Shown one piece after another: positions 20,761 to 30,501 of a DNA stretch of 64,000 nucleotides; position 1 is the stretch's first letter, and every line of letters starts with the position of its first letter. The position numbers and the translations under genes are program-made. Source of the DNA: Roseithermus sacchariphilus (GTDB lineage Bacteria; Bacteroidota; Rhodothermia; Rhodothermales; MEBIC09517). The stretch is from contig CP030158.1 in NCBI GenBank assembly GCA_003285105.1, forward strand, positions 3,082,664 to 3,146,663, read 5' to 3'. The notes under the pieces were generated by a model that was given only the letters and a program-made list of their open reading frames with translations, made no database searches and was not told the DNA's origin.

Positions 20761-21856
20761 CTACAGCAAGGACATTCAGGGCGGCATTCTCGTCCCGGTC
20801 GGCGGTGAAGCCGCACGAGTCGCACGAATACATCCTGTCCCTGAGCGTAAGCCTGACTTCGGGGATCGCTCCGCAACGGCTACACGCCTGCGTGGTGTAC
20901 GCCGGGTCCACTCGTTTCACCTGAGCGCCAGCCTCTTCCGCTTTGCTGCTCAGGATGTTGACGAATTGGCCCCAGCCCACGTCGTGTGTACTCTTGGCCA
21001 GCCGTGTGCGGGCAATTCCCTTGATATTCAGATCCTCCACGTAGATCGTCCCGTACTGCTGCACGAGCGTACGGGCCGTCTTGTGGTGGAAATCGCGGCG
21101 CTGGTTGGCGATATGCCCGTGCAGCCGCGCCACGTCCCGGCACGCCTTGCGCCAGCGCCCCGAGCCCTTCTTTCTACGCGCCACCCGGCGCTGCAGCCGG
21201 CGAAGTCTGGTCTGGGCCTCCAGGTAGAACCGGGGCGGATCCACCTTCCACCCGTCCGACGTCACGAGGAAAGCCTTCAGTCCCAGGTCGATACCGACCG
21301 CCGGGCCACGGTGGCAGGGTGTAGTTACCTCGCCGAGGTCACACGAGAGGATGACATACCACTTGTCCACCTCACGTTTGACGGTAACGGTCTTGATCGT
21401 CCCTTCCCACGGGCGATGCAGCTTGACCTTGATCTGCCCGATGTTCTGCAGGTAGAGCCGGGCACGCCCTTGTTCGTCCTCGCGCATCCTGCATCCGTCG
21501 CCATAGGAGGGGAAACAGATGCTCTCGAACCGGCTCCGTCCCTTGAAGCGGGGGTAGCCGGGATTCTCGCCCGCCTTCACGCGGCGGAAGAACGCCTCAA
21601 AAGCGAGGTTGAGCCTGCGGAGCGTGGCCTGAGCCGAAGAGAAGTTGAGGCGGGCATAGAACTCGTTGCTCCGGCGCTCTTCTTTGAAGCGGGCGCTCTG
21701 CTCCGTATAGCGTACGCTGTGCCGCTCGTTCTCCCAGGCTGCGCGGCGCTCATCCAGCCCGGCGTTGTAGAGCCTCCGGTGCGTCTCCAGTATTTCGGAG
21801 AGCGCCTCGGTCTGAGCGCGGTTGGGGTAGAGACGGTATTTGAACGCCTTGCGCAT
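20723..21856 (-). CDS. tnpB: RNA-guided nuclease TnpB (IS605 OrfB family)
   Basis: A 377-residue protein starting MRKAFKYRLYPNRAQ. The N-terminal HTH/OrfB region is followed by a split RuvC nuclease: Asp190 in VGIDLGLK, Glu274 in IYVEDLNIKG and the final Asp in FTADRDENAALN (353/355). The zinc ribbon is Cys325-Cys328 (CSRC) and Cys345-Cys348 (CDSC). All catalytic residues are intact, so the nuclease is probably active. The frame extends 48 bases further upstream, but MRKAFK is the normal family start. It has no accompanying TnpA. It is divergent from the kinase-TPR gene, whose start lies 111 bases away. Confidence 0.95.
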   Translation of the reverse strand: MRKAFKYRLYPNRAQTEALSEILETHRRLYNAGLDERRAAWENERHSVRYTEQSARFKEERRSNEFYARLNFSSAQATLRRLNLAFEAFFRRVKAGENPGYPRFKGRSRFESICFPSYGDGCRMREDEQGRARLYLQNIGQIKVKLHRPWEGTIKTVTVKREVDKWYVILSCDLGEVTTPCHRGPAVGIDLGLKAFLVTSDGWKVDPPRFYLEAQTRLRRLQRRVARRKKGSGRWRKACRDVARLHGHIANQRRDFHHKTARTLVQQYGTIYVEDLNIKGIARTRLAKSTHDVGWGQFVNILSSKAEEAGAQVKRVDPAYTTQACSRCGAIPEVRLTLRDRMYSCDSCGFTADRDENAALNVLAVGLGCSLRSPSTA

Positions 21857-21967
21857 AAGACAATGTATTATGAGCCTACGACAACAGCATGTCACCCTTA
21901 ACAAGGGCCGATTCCCCCGTCAGCTAAAGCAGACGGTCCCCTCGGCTCGCAGCCCTCAACGTTAATT

Positions 21968-24718
21968 ATGGATGCTGCTTACTGGGAGCGTGTGCAGGCG
22001 TTGTTCGAAGCCGCGCTCGAACACGAGGAGGACGAGCGGGCGGCCTTTCTGGAGGCGGCCTGCGGGGAGGATGCGACCCTGCGGTGGGATGTGTGGTCGC
22101 TGCTGGAGGCCGATGCCCGTGCCCACACGCTGCTCGACGGTGTAGCGCTGGATGCCGTCGACGTTGAAGAGATGCTCTCACGGGTCGGGCAGCTGGTCGG
22201 GCCGTACCGCTTGCTGCGGCAGATCGGGCAGGGTGGGATGGGCGCCGTCTATCTGGCCGAGCGGGCCGACGGGCAGTTCGAGCAGCGCGTGGCGCTCAAG
22301 CTCATCAAGCGCGGCATGGACTCCGAGCAGATCCTGCGGCGCTTCGCCAGCGAGCGCCAGATCCTCGCGCGCCTCGAACATCCCCACATCGCCCGGCTCC
22401 TCGACGGCGGGCTGACCGATGACGGTCGCCCGTACTTCGCCATGGAGTACGTCGAGGGCGAGCCGATCGACGTCTATTGCGACACCCGCCGCCTCTCCAT
22501 CGACGAGCGTCTGGCACTGTTCGGGACCGTGTGCAAGGCCGTGCTCTATGCCCATGCGCGGCTGGTCGTCCATCGGGATCTCAAGCCGGACAACATCCTC
22601 GTGGCCGAGGACGAAACCGGGCGGCCGATGGTCAAGCTGCTCGATTTCGGCATTGCCCGGCTGCTGGAGGACGACCGCGAGGGGCTGACGCAGACGGGCA
22701 TGGCCGTCATGACGCCGGCCTATGCCAGCCCCGAGCAGATGCGGGGGGAGGCCGTCTCGACGGCGACGGACCTGTACTCGCTGGGCGTCGTGCTCTATGA
22801 GTTGCTCACGGGGGTGCGGCCCTACGAGCTGGACGCGCACAACCCGGCCTCGGCCCTGCGGGCCATCGAAGACACCGACCCCGTGCGGCCCTCGACCGCC
22901 GTCAGCCGGACGACGGCGGTCGACGACCGCGTCAGCCGGGCGCGCCGTCTGCCCCCGGATCGGCTCCGGCGCCGCCTCGCGGGGGACCTCGACGTGATCT
23001 GCCTGAAGGCGCTGCGCAAGGAGCCGGAGCGCCGCTACGACTCGGTGGCGGCCCTGCAGGACGACCTGCAACGCCACCTGGACGGGCTCCCGATCACCGC
23101 CCGCCCGGATACCCTGGGCTATCGCCTGCAGAAGTTCACGGCCCGCCACCGGGTGGCGGTGACCGCCGTCACGGTCGTCATGGCGGTCCTGGCGGCGGTG
23201 GTGGCATTCTACACGGTGCGGTTGAAGCAGGAGCGCGACCGGGCGCAGCAGGAAGCGGCCAAGGCCGAGCAGGTGATCGCCTTCATGGAGACGCTCTTCG
23301 AAAGCTCGGACCCCGGCGAGGCCCGGGGCGATACGCTCACCGTGCGGGAGGTGATGGAGGCCGGCGCCGTCCGCCTGCGCCGCGAGCTGGCCGATCAGCC
23401 GGCCGTGCGGGCGCGCCTCATGGACGTCATCGCCGGGGTCTACCAGAACCTGCGTCTGGACGCCGAGGCGGAGCCGCTGCTCCGGGAGGCCGTCGCCGAC
23501 TGGCGCACGCTGGGGGCGGACGGGACGCTGGGGCTGGCCGAGAGCCTCAACAAGCTCGGCCGCCTCTACGGCCAGCAGATGCGCCAGGACGACGCGGTGG
23601 CCGCCTACGAGGAGGCGCTGGCCCTGCGCCGGGCCGCGCTGGGCGAGACGCACCGGGACGTCGGGGAGTTGCTCAACAACCTCTCGCTGATCCGCATCCA
23701 GCAGGGGAAGTACGCGGCGGCCGAGTCGCTCCTGTACGAGGCGCTCACCATGATCGACGCCCCGGCGGGGGAGCCGAACGGCCATGCGGGGGCGATGTAC
23801 TACAACCTCGCCTACGTCGTCCAGTACCGGGGCGCCTTCGAGGAGGCCGAGGCGCTCTACCGGGAGAGCCTGACGCGGCTGCGCACCGAGCACGGGCCCG
23901 ATCACCCCAACGTGCTCTACGCCCTGCAGGCCCTCTCCGACGTCCTGGCCGATCAGGGTGATCTCCCGGCGGCGGACTCGATCCTGCAACAGGTCGTCGC
24001 GCAGACCCGCCGGATTCACGGTGCCACCTCGGTCGATTATGCCTTCGCGCTCATAGACCAGGGCCGTATCCGGGCCGATCAACGACGGTTCGACGAGGCC
24101 ATTGCCCTGCAGCAGGACGCGCTGGCGATCCTGCGGTCCCGCTACCCGATGCCTCATCCCAACCTGGCGCTGGGCATCGAAGCCCTGGGCCTGGCGTATA
24201 ACCAGGCCGGTCGCTACGGCCCGGCTGCCGAGGCCCTCCGCGAATCCCTGGCGATGCGGCGGCGCCTGTTCCACGGAGTCCACCCGGACGTCAGCAACAA
24301 CCTCGGCAATCTGGGCTTCGTGCTGCGCCGGTCCGGGGACTACGCCGAGGCGGAAGCCCTCTTCCGCGAGGCCCTGGCGATAGACATCGAACTCTACGGC
24401 GAGGCGCACCGGGAGGTCGCCACGGGGTTGCACAACATCGCGCAGATCCGGCTGGCGGTGGGCGACACCGTCCAGGCCGTGACCCTGCACGAGCAGGCGC
24501 TGGCGATGCGGCGGCAGCTCTTCGGCGCGCACCATCCGCACCTGGCCGTCAGTCTCACGAGCCTCGGCCTGATCCGGCAGGCCCAGGGGGATCGGGCGGG
24601 GGCCGAGCGCTACCTGGCCGAGGCCCTGGCGATCCGCCGCGCGCTGCACGACGGCGACGAGGCGCACCCCTCCGTCCGTGCGGCCCGGGACCGGCTGGAT
24701 GCCCTGAGCGCCCCGTGA
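21968..24718 (+). CDS. Ser/Thr protein kinase with C-terminal TPR repeats
   Basis: A 916-residue protein. An N-terminal ~75-residue helical region (YWERVQALFEAALEHEEDER) is typical of this subfamily. The kinase domain (~80-365) has the glycine loop IGQGGMGAVYLAE, Lys in VALKLIKRG, catalytic loop VHRDLKPDNIL, LLDFGIARLL and the activation-segment SPEQM. A single transmembrane helix at ~397-417 (VAVTAVTVVMAVLAAVVAFY) places the C-terminus outside. That half holds about ten TPR units with repeated AEALYRESL/EALALRR patterns (~440-900). All kinase residues are present. It probably relays an extracytoplasmic signal; the TnpB element is inserted just before it. Confidence 0.94.
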   Translation: MDAAYWERVQALFEAALEHEEDERAAFLEAACGEDATLRWDVWSLLEADARAHTLLDGVALDAVDVEEMLSRVGQLVGPYRLLRQIGQGGMGAVYLAERADGQFEQRVALKLIKRGMDSEQILRRFASERQILARLEHPHIARLLDGGLTDDGRPYFAMEYVEGEPIDVYCDTRRLSIDERLALFGTVCKAVLYAHARLVVHRDLKPDNILVAEDETGRPMVKLLDFGIARLLEDDREGLTQTGMAVMTPAYASPEQMRGEAVSTATDLYSLGVVLYELLTGVRPYELDAHNPASALRAIEDTDPVRPSTAVSRTTAVDDRVSRARRLPPDRLRRRLAGDLDVICLKALRKEPERRYDSVAALQDDLQRHLDGLPITARPDTLGYRLQKFTARHRVAVTAVTVVMAVLAAVVAFYTVRLKQERDRAQQEAAKAEQVIAFMETLFESSDPGEARGDTLTVREVMEAGAVRLRRELADQPAVRARLMDVIAGVYQNLRLDAEAEPLLREAVADWRTLGADGTLGLAESLNKLGRLYGQQMRQDDAVAAYEEALALRRAALGETHRDVGELLNNLSLIRIQQGKYAAAESLLYEALTMIDAPAGEPNGHAGAMYYNLAYVVQYRGAFEEAEALYRESLTRLRTEHGPDHPNVLYALQALSDVLADQGDLPAADSILQQVVAQTRRIHGATSVDYAFALIDQGRIRADQRRFDEAIALQQDALAILRSRYPMPHPNLALGIEALGLAYNQAGRYGPAAEALRESLAMRRRLFHGVHPDVSNNLGNLGFVLRRSGDYAEAEALFREALAIDIELYGEAHREVATGLHNIAQIRLAVGDTVQAVTLHEQALAMRRQLFGAHHPHLAVSLTSLGLIRQAQGDRAGAERYLAEALAIRRALHDGDEAHPSVRAARDRLDALSAP

Positions 24719-24767
24719 GGCCGACACCGGCACGGCCGGCGGCCTGGGCTCGATACAGCAGCCCCGG

Positions 24768-27482
24768 TCACCGGCGCGGCGTCGTGAACGGATGCCGCAG
24801 GAGGGGTTTGAGCATCTGCCCGACGACCAGCGGCAGCAGGCTCATGCCGAGGATCACGCCCCAGTCCGCCAGGTCCGGGGGCGTCACGCTCAGGACGCGA
24901 GCCAGCCCGGGCAGGTAGGCCGCCAGCAGCAGCAACCCCGAGCACAGCCCCAGCGCGCCCCAGACGTAGGGGTTGCGGGTGATCTCGTTGCGCCAGAGCG
25001 ACGACCCGGCGCTGCGGAGGTTGAAGACGTGCCAGAGCTGCGCAAAGGCCAGCGTCAGGAAAGAGACCGTGATGGCTTCTTCGGGCGGCTTGCCCAGCCC
25101 GCGCCCCGCGATCAGCAACGCGCCCAGCACGGCGACCGTGAAGAGCCCCCCGTAGGCCAGGATGCCGAGCCAGTGTGCGCGGGTCAGGATCGGCTCCGAG
25201 GCCGGGCGCGGCGGGCGCCGGAGCACGTCGTCCTCCCCCCGGCCGACGCCGAGCGCCAGCGCCGGAAAGACGTCGGTGACCAGGTTCAGGAAGAGGATCT
25301 GTAGCGGGAGGATGGGCAGCGTCGTGCCGATCAGCGAGGCCAGGCCCACCACCATCATCTCGCTGACGTTGCATGACATCAGGTAGAAGACGAACCGCCG
25401 GATGTTGCCGAAGATGATGCGTCCCTGTTCGATGGCCGCCACGATGGTGGAGAAGGCGTCGTCCAGCAGCACCATGTCCGCCGCCTCGCGGGCCACCTGG
25501 GTGCCGCGTTGTCCCATGGCGATGCCGATGTCCGCTTTTTTGAGCGCCGGGGCGTCATTGACGCCGTCGCCGGTCATCGCCACTACCTGGCCGTTCTGCT
25601 GGTGCAGCGCGATGAGGTCCAGCTTCTGCGCGGGCGTGACGCGGGCGAAGAGGCGCGCATCGAGCAGCCGGCGCCGCGCGGCTTCGTCGAGGGCATTGAG
25701 GGGTTGGAGGTCGGCGCCGTGGATGACCGGGGCGTCTTCCTCCTCGACGAGCCCGACGGCGCGGGCCACGGCGCGGGCCGTCACCGGCTGATCGCCGGTG
25801 ATCATGACGACGGTGATGCCGGCCTGGCGGCACTGCTGGATCGCCGGGCGCACGTCGCGGCGCGGGGGGTCTTCCATCCCGATGAGGCCCAGCAACGTGA
25901 GGGCTTCGTAGGGGGCGGCCCGGACGTCGTCCACGGTCCGCGTCGCCACGGCGATCACCCGCAGGCCGTCGGCGGCGAGGGCCTGGTTGCGCGCGAGCCA
26001 GGCGCGGCGTGTGGCCTCGTCCAGCGGCCTGGGGCCGTCGCCGGTGAGCACGTGCGTGGAGGCCGCGATGACGGGCTCGGGCGCGCCTTTGACCGCCACG
26101 CGCACGCCGTCCGGGTGCCGGTGGAAGGTCGCCATCATCTTGACGTCCGGGTCGAAGGCCTCTTCGCGGATCTCCGGCGCTTCGGCCGTCAGGGCGGAGT
26201 GCGTCAGGCCGAAGCGGGCACCGGCTTCCAGCAGCGCCACTTCGAGGGGATCGCCCGAGGGGTGCCCGTCGGCGGAGTCGGGCAGCGTGGCGTTGTTGCA
26301 GAGCACCGCCACCTCCAGCGCGGCCCGCAGCAGCGGGTCCGGGTCCGGGAGGGCGTCGGCCTCCAGCGACACCTCGCCCCCGGCCAGGGCGAGGCGGGTC
26401 ACCGTCATCCGGTTCTCCGTGAGCGTTCCGGTCTTGTCCGTGCAGATGACCCCCGTGGCGCCGAGGGTTTCGACCGAGGCCAGGCGGTTGATCAGGGCGT
26501 TGCGGCGGGCCATCTGGCGCAGGCCCCGGGCCAGCGCGATCGTGGCGACGATGGGCAGGCCTTCGGGGATGGCCGCCACGGCCAGCGCCAGCCCCGTCTC
26601 GACCATCAGCAGCAACGCCTTGCCGGTCAGCGTGCCGCTGACGACGACGGCGCCGGCGATGCCGAGGGTGACCCAGATCAGCCGCCGCCCGAGCCGTTGC
26701 AGGCGCACCTCCAGCGGGGTGGCCTCGTCCTCGGCCTCGGCCACCAGCGCCGAGATCCGGCCCAGCTCTGTCGCCATGCCGGTGGCGACGACCAGGGCCA
26801 GCCCCGAGCCGCGCGTCACGGCCGTTCCCTTGTAGAGCATCGACGTCCGCTCGGCCAGCGGGGCGTCCTCGGCCACCGGCTCCGGGCGTTTGCCGACGGG
26901 GATGCTCTCGCCCGTCAGCGCCGACTCGTCGGCCTGGAGCTTCGACGCCTCGACGAGGCGCAGGTCGGCCGTGACGAGGTCGCCGCCTTCGAGCAGGACC
27001 ACGTCGCCCGGTACCAGGTCCTCGGCCGGGAGGGTCTTCACGTGCCCGCCACGGCGCACGCGGGCCGTGAGGCGGTCGAAGGCGAAGAGGGCTTCCATCG
27101 ACCGCACCGCCCGCAGCTCGGTGGCGAAGCCGATGGCGGCGTTGATCAGGAGGACGGCGACGATGGCCCACCCTTCGAGCGTCTCACCGGAGAGGAACGC
27201 CACGAGCGCGGCGGTGGCCAGCAGCGCCACGATGAGGCTCTTGAACTGATCCAGCAGGATGTGCCATGCGCTGCGCCGCGGGTGGGCCCGGAGGCGGTTG
27301 GGGCCATAGCGGCGCAGCCGGGCGGCGGCCTCCTCGTCGCTCAGCCCCTGTTCCGGGCGGACGTTCAGCTCGGCGGCCAGCGCTTCCCACGGGCGGGCCC
27401 AGGGGGTGGACGGCAGGGGCGACGGCTCGGCGGCCGGCGGGGGGGCGGGCAGGGTGGATGAGGCCGGGGTGGAGGCGGGCAT
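24768..27482 (-). CDS. P-type cation-transporting ATPase (Ca2+-ATPase-like, P2 group)
   Basis: A 904-residue pump. It begins with a Pro/Ala-rich tail and the cation-ATPase N-domain LNVRPEQGLSDEEAAARLRR. Motifs in order: TGES in SALTGESIPVGK, transmembrane-4 IPEGLP, phosphorylation site ICTDKTGTLTEN, TGDQPVTA, MTGDGVNDAPALKKADIGIA, and the late YLMSCNVSE and NLVTDVFPALALG helices. These carry ligands like those of P2A/P2B calcium pumps. Ion specificity, Ca2+ or another cation, is not certain. Four universal-stress genes follow upstream on the same strand, 31 bases away, suggesting a stress-linked transport operon. Confidence 0.93.
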   Translation of the reverse strand: MPASTPASSTLPAPPPAAEPSPLPSTPWARPWEALAAELNVRPEQGLSDEEAAARLRRYGPNRLRAHPRRSAWHILLDQFKSLIVALLATAALVAFLSGETLEGWAIVAVLLINAAIGFATELRAVRSMEALFAFDRLTARVRRGGHVKTLPAEDLVPGDVVLLEGGDLVTADLRLVEASKLQADESALTGESIPVGKRPEPVAEDAPLAERTSMLYKGTAVTRGSGLALVVATGMATELGRISALVAEAEDEATPLEVRLQRLGRRLIWVTLGIAGAVVVSGTLTGKALLLMVETGLALAVAAIPEGLPIVATIALARGLRQMARRNALINRLASVETLGATGVICTDKTGTLTENRMTVTRLALAGGEVSLEADALPDPDPLLRAALEVAVLCNNATLPDSADGHPSGDPLEVALLEAGARFGLTHSALTAEAPEIREEAFDPDVKMMATFHRHPDGVRVAVKGAPEPVIAASTHVLTGDGPRPLDEATRRAWLARNQALAADGLRVIAVATRTVDDVRAAPYEALTLLGLIGMEDPPRRDVRPAIQQCRQAGITVVMITGDQPVTARAVARAVGLVEEEDAPVIHGADLQPLNALDEAARRRLLDARLFARVTPAQKLDLIALHQQNGQVVAMTGDGVNDAPALKKADIGIAMGQRGTQVAREAADMVLLDDAFSTIVAAIEQGRIIFGNIRRFVFYLMSCNVSEMMVVGLASLIGTTLPILPLQILFLNLVTDVFPALALGVGRGEDDVLRRPPRPASEPILTRAHWLGILAYGGLFTVAVLGALLIAGRGLGKPPEEAITVSFLTLAFAQLWHVFNLRSAGSSLWRNEITRNPYVWGALGLCSGLLLLAAYLPGLARVLSVTPPDLADWGVILGMSLLPLVVGQMLKPLLRHPFTTPRR

Positions 27483-27513
27483 GGCAGGGGGGCCGATGGA
27501 CGCTGTAGCCGGC

Positions 27514-28497
27514 TCAGGCGGGCTGCGCGCCGGAGGCTTCGACCGGCACGGCGGCCCGGAAGGCGGCGGGCAGCAGCGACTTGCCGTACGGCTTCGTCAC
27601 GAGCACCGGGCACGGCGCGCCCCGCACGATCCGCTCGGTGACGCTGCCCAGGGCGAAGCGGCGATGCCCCTGCAGGCCGTGCGTCGCCATCACGATCAGG
27701 TCCGTGTCCAGCGCGTCGGCCGCCTCCAGGAGGTCCCGGGGAGGGTAGCCGACCCGCGCGTGGAACGTGGCCGGCGCCTCCGGTCCGCCGGCCTGCGCGA
27801 AGAGCGCCTCCAGCCGCGAGCAGGCCACGTCCTCCAGCGGCCGCAGCACGTCCTCCGAAGCGGCGGGGTCGAGCTGGTAGAAGGCGGGGTATCGGGCCGG
27901 TTCGATGATGTGCAGCACGTCCACCGAGGCGCCGTAGAGCGCGGCCAGTTCCCGGGCATAGCGCAGGGCGCGCAGCGAGGCCGCCGAGAAGTCGATGGGG
28001 GCCAGGATGCGGTCGACCTTCACGTCTGCCGGCGGCGCGGCGTCCTCCGGGGCCCGCACCGTCATCACCGGGGCGTCGGCCCGGCGCACGACCTCCTCGG
28101 CCACGCTGCCCAGCAGCATGTGCCGGAGGCCACGGCGGCCGTGCGTACCCATGACGATGAGGTCGACGTCCCGGGCACGGGCAAAGGCGTCGATGGTCTC
28201 GCCGGGGGCGTTGCCGCGGGTCGTCACGCGCTCGATGGGCACCCCGCCGGCCCCCGCCGCCGCCACCAGCTCCCGGAGGTGCCGGTCCGCCGCCTCCCGC
28301 TGGCGGTGGTAGAAGGCCTCCTCGTCAATGCCGGCCTCGAAGGCGCCCCGCAGCGGATCGTCGCCGAGCAGCGGGATGACGTGCAGCAGGTGCAGCGTGG
28401 CTTCATAGCGGCGGGCCAGGAACAGCGCCTGCGCCAGCGCCGCCCGGGCACTCGCCGAGAAGTCGGTGGGATGGAGGATCGTCTGAATGTGCAGCAT
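27514..28497 (-). CDS. Two-domain universal stress protein (USP 1)
   Basis: A 327-residue protein with two USP domains. Each has the N-terminal strand (ILHPTDFSASARAALAQALF; ILAPIDFSAASLRALRYARE) and an ATP-binding GxxGx9G(S/T) motif (VMGTHGRRGLRHMLLGSVAE; VMATHGLQGHRRFALGSVTE). The first copy is fully canonical. Such proteins bind nucleotides and act in stress endurance. The start is the ATG at 28497; the frame continues upstream through the next gene in another reading and is ignored. It is the last of four tandem USP genes next to the cation ATPase. Confidence 0.92.
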   Translation of the reverse strand: MLHIQTILHPTDFSASARAALAQALFLARRYEATLHLLHVIPLLGDDPLRGAFEAGIDEEAFYHRQREAADRHLRELVAAAGAGGVPIERVTTRGNAPGETIDAFARARDVDLIVMGTHGRRGLRHMLLGSVAEEVVRRADAPVMTVRAPEDAAPPADVKVDRILAPIDFSAASLRALRYARELAALYGASVDVLHIIEPARYPAFYQLDPAASEDVLRPLEDVACSRLEALFAQAGGPEAPATFHARVGYPPRDLLEAADALDTDLIVMATHGLQGHRRFALGSVTERIVRGAPCPVLVTKPYGKSLLPAAFRAAVPVEASGAQPA

Positions 28498-28526
28498 GAG
28501 GGCGTACCGGATGAGCGGGTGAGGCG

Positions 28527-29468
28527 TCAGGAGGGGGACGACGCGTTGGCCGCCGGCTCCTCCACGATGAGTTCCTTGCCGAAGCTGCGGACGGTGAAGA
28601 CCGGGCAGGGGGCCATGCGGATCACCTTTTCCGTGATGCTGCCCAGCAGCAACCGCTTCAGCCCGGACCAGCCGTGCGTGGCGATCACGATCAGGTCGAC
28701 GGCATGGCGCTCGGCGAAGTCCAGAATCGTCAGCGCCGGATGGCCAATGAGCACATGCGTCTCGGTGGGCACGTCCGAGCCGATGGTCTCCCGTCGGAGC
28801 TTCTCCAGGGCTTCGGCGACGCGTTCCGAGATGGTCTGGGCCGGCAGCATCACCGGGCCGATGCCGTAGACGTCCGGGAGGGTGATCTCCTCGTAGGCGT
28901 GCAGCAGGTCGAGGCGGGCGTCGTAGAGGCGGGCCAGTTCGCGGGCATAGCGGATGGCCTGCGTCGCGTTCTCCGAGAAGTCCACCGGCACCAGGATGCG
29001 GCGGACGGTGGCCGCGCCGCCCTGGCGGTCCCCGGGATGCACCGTCAGCACCGGGCACGGCGCCTCGCGCACGACGGCCTCGGCGACGCTGCCCAGCACG
29101 AGCCGCCGTACGCCGGAGCGGCCGTGCGTGCCCATGACGATCAGGTCGATGTCCTCGTCCTCGGCATAGGCCACGATGGCCGCGGAGGCCGAGCCGTGCT
29201 CCACCTGCCGGTGGATCAGCGGGACCCGTTCGGGCTGTTGCCGTTCCGCGTCCAGCTCCACCGCCCACTCAAACTGTGCGTCGGCCTGCGCCTCGTCCGG
29301 GGCATCGTCCTCGACCAGCCGATGCAGGGGGCTCGCGTGGGGCACCACCACGTGCAGCACGTGCAGTTCGGCCTCGAACCGGTCCGCCAGGAAGGCCGCC
29401 TGGGAAAAGGCGTCCTCGGCGCACTCCGAGAGATCGGTCGGGAAGAGGATCTTCTTGATCTGCAGCAT
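28527..29468 (-). CDS. Two-domain universal stress protein (USP 2)
   Basis: A 313-residue tandem USP starting MLQIKKILFPTDLSECAEDA. Both domains show USP strands and ATP motifs: VMGTHGRSGVRRLVLGSVAE in the first, VIATHGWSGLKRLLLGSITE in the second. A GGT/AGG-rich leader (CGGAGGTAGC) precedes the start. It is about 30 bases from both neighbouring USP genes, in the same direction. Function is nucleotide-dependent stress protection by family; the partner is unknown. Confidence 0.92.
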   Translation of the reverse strand: MLQIKKILFPTDLSECAEDAFSQAAFLADRFEAELHVLHVVVPHASPLHRLVEDDAPDEAQADAQFEWAVELDAERQQPERVPLIHRQVEHGSASAAIVAYAEDEDIDLIVMGTHGRSGVRRLVLGSVAEAVVREAPCPVLTVHPGDRQGGAATVRRILVPVDFSENATQAIRYARELARLYDARLDLLHAYEEITLPDVYGIGPVMLPAQTISERVAEALEKLRRETIGSDVPTETHVLIGHPALTILDFAERHAVDLIVIATHGWSGLKRLLLGSITEKVIRMAPCPVFTVRSFGKELIVEEPAANASSPS

Positions 29469-29515
29469 GGCTACCTCCGTGGTTGGGGGGGAAGGGCGGA
29501 TGCGCCGGCGGCGGG

Positions 29516-30481
29516 TCAGGACGAGGCCTCGGCGGCCGCCTGATCCGGCCGGGACAGCAGCGACCGGCCGAAGCTCTTGACGGTGAAGACCGAGCACGGC
29601 GCCCGGCGGACGACGCGCTCGGCCACGCTGCCCATCAGGAAGCGCTCCAGGCCCGAGCGCCCGTGCGTCGCCATCACGATCAGGTCCACCTGCTCCTCCT
29701 CGGCCAGCGTGATGATCTCGTGGGCCGGATGTCCCGGCCCGACCACGAAGCGGGGCGCGCGCTCCGGCGGGGCGGCCGGGCCGTCCGTTTCGTCGTAGAA
29801 CCGCTGCAACTCGGCCCGGGCGCGCTCCTCGATATCCGGCTCCACGTCATAGATCGAGAAGATGCCGGTGTTGTAGAAGGCCGGGTGCAGTTGCTCCTGG
29901 ATGACGTGTTGCAGGATGAGCTGCGCTTCGAGCAGGTGCGCCATCTCCTTGGCATGAGCCAGCGCCTGCCGGGCGTGCCGCGAGAAGTCGATGGGGACCA
30001 GGATGCGGCGGATGGGCCGGGCGTCGTCCGGTTCGTTGCCGTGCACCGTCAGGACCGGGCAGGGGGCGGCGCGGACCACCTCCTCGGCGACGCTGCCCAG
30101 CAGCAGCCGGGGCACGCCCCGCCGCCCGTGCGTCCCGATCACGATCAGGTCGATCGGGTGGTCCTCGGCGTAGGTCAGAATGGCCGGGGCCGCCGCGACG
30201 TCCCGGTCCACGGCGTACGTGACGGCCAGATCCGCCAGCGGGATGTCCAGTTCCCCGGCGATGCGTTCGACCGTCTCCTGGAGGTGGGCACGCACCGCTT
30301 CGAGCGGCATGCCGCGGTGCGTGGGCAGGGTTTCGTCGTGCGGGGTGGTGAAGAGCACGTCGGCATAGAGTACGTGCAACTCGGCCTCGAAGACGCGGGC
30401 CAGTCGCAGCGCGCGGGCCAGCGCCTTGTTGGCGAAGGCCGAGTAGTCGTAGGCCACCAGGATGTGGTTCAGGTGCAGCAT
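29516..30481 (-). CDS. Two-domain universal stress protein (USP 3)
   Basis: A 321-residue tandem USP (MLHLNHILVAYDYSAFANKA). The ATP motifs are VIGTHGRRGVPRLLLGSVAE and VMATHGRSGLERFLMGSVAE, both complete. The first strand reads VAYDYS instead of the usual PxDFS, as in several Bacteroidota members. It is closely similar to its two downstream neighbours, so the series probably arose by tandem duplication. Confidence 0.92.
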   Translation of the reverse strand: MLHLNHILVAYDYSAFANKALARALRLARVFEAELHVLYADVLFTTPHDETLPTHRGMPLEAVRAHLQETVERIAGELDIPLADLAVTYAVDRDVAAAPAILTYAEDHPIDLIVIGTHGRRGVPRLLLGSVAEEVVRAAPCPVLTVHGNEPDDARPIRRILVPIDFSRHARQALAHAKEMAHLLEAQLILQHVIQEQLHPAFYNTGIFSIYDVEPDIEERARAELQRFYDETDGPAAPPERAPRFVVGPGHPAHEIITLAEEEQVDLIVMATHGRSGLERFLMGSVAERVVRRAPCSVFTVKSFGRSLLSRPDQAAAEASS

Positions 30482-30501
30482 GGGGATCGCAGCGGTTGGG
30501 G

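Larger units (their letters stand above)
20675..21960 (-). mobile_element. IS200/IS605-type element carrying only TnpB (no TnpA)
   Basis: The element consists of tnpB plus flanking subterminal hairpins. The right end (low coordinates) has an 8-bp-stem palindrome at 20715-20734 and a terminal hairpin at 20684-20703, ending near the ATGACTCCAC stretch around 20675. The left side (about 21880-21960) contains the short hairpin CCCTT-GTT-AAGGG and a GC-rich imperfect hairpin. No tnpA lies nearby, so it is a non-autonomous IS605-group insertion. Its upstream end abuts the start of the Ser/Thr kinase gene at 21968. Exact ends are estimated. Confidence 0.7.

Noticed and set aside
22178-24733. Long minus-strand open frame opposite the kinase-TPR gene
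   Set aside because: Composition is typical of antisense shadows, and the plus-strand kinase has complete motifs.
25509-27461. Long plus-strand frame opposite the P-type ATPase
   Set aside because: Low-complexity Arg/Gly/His translation with no domain; the ATPase motifs on the minus strand are unambiguous.
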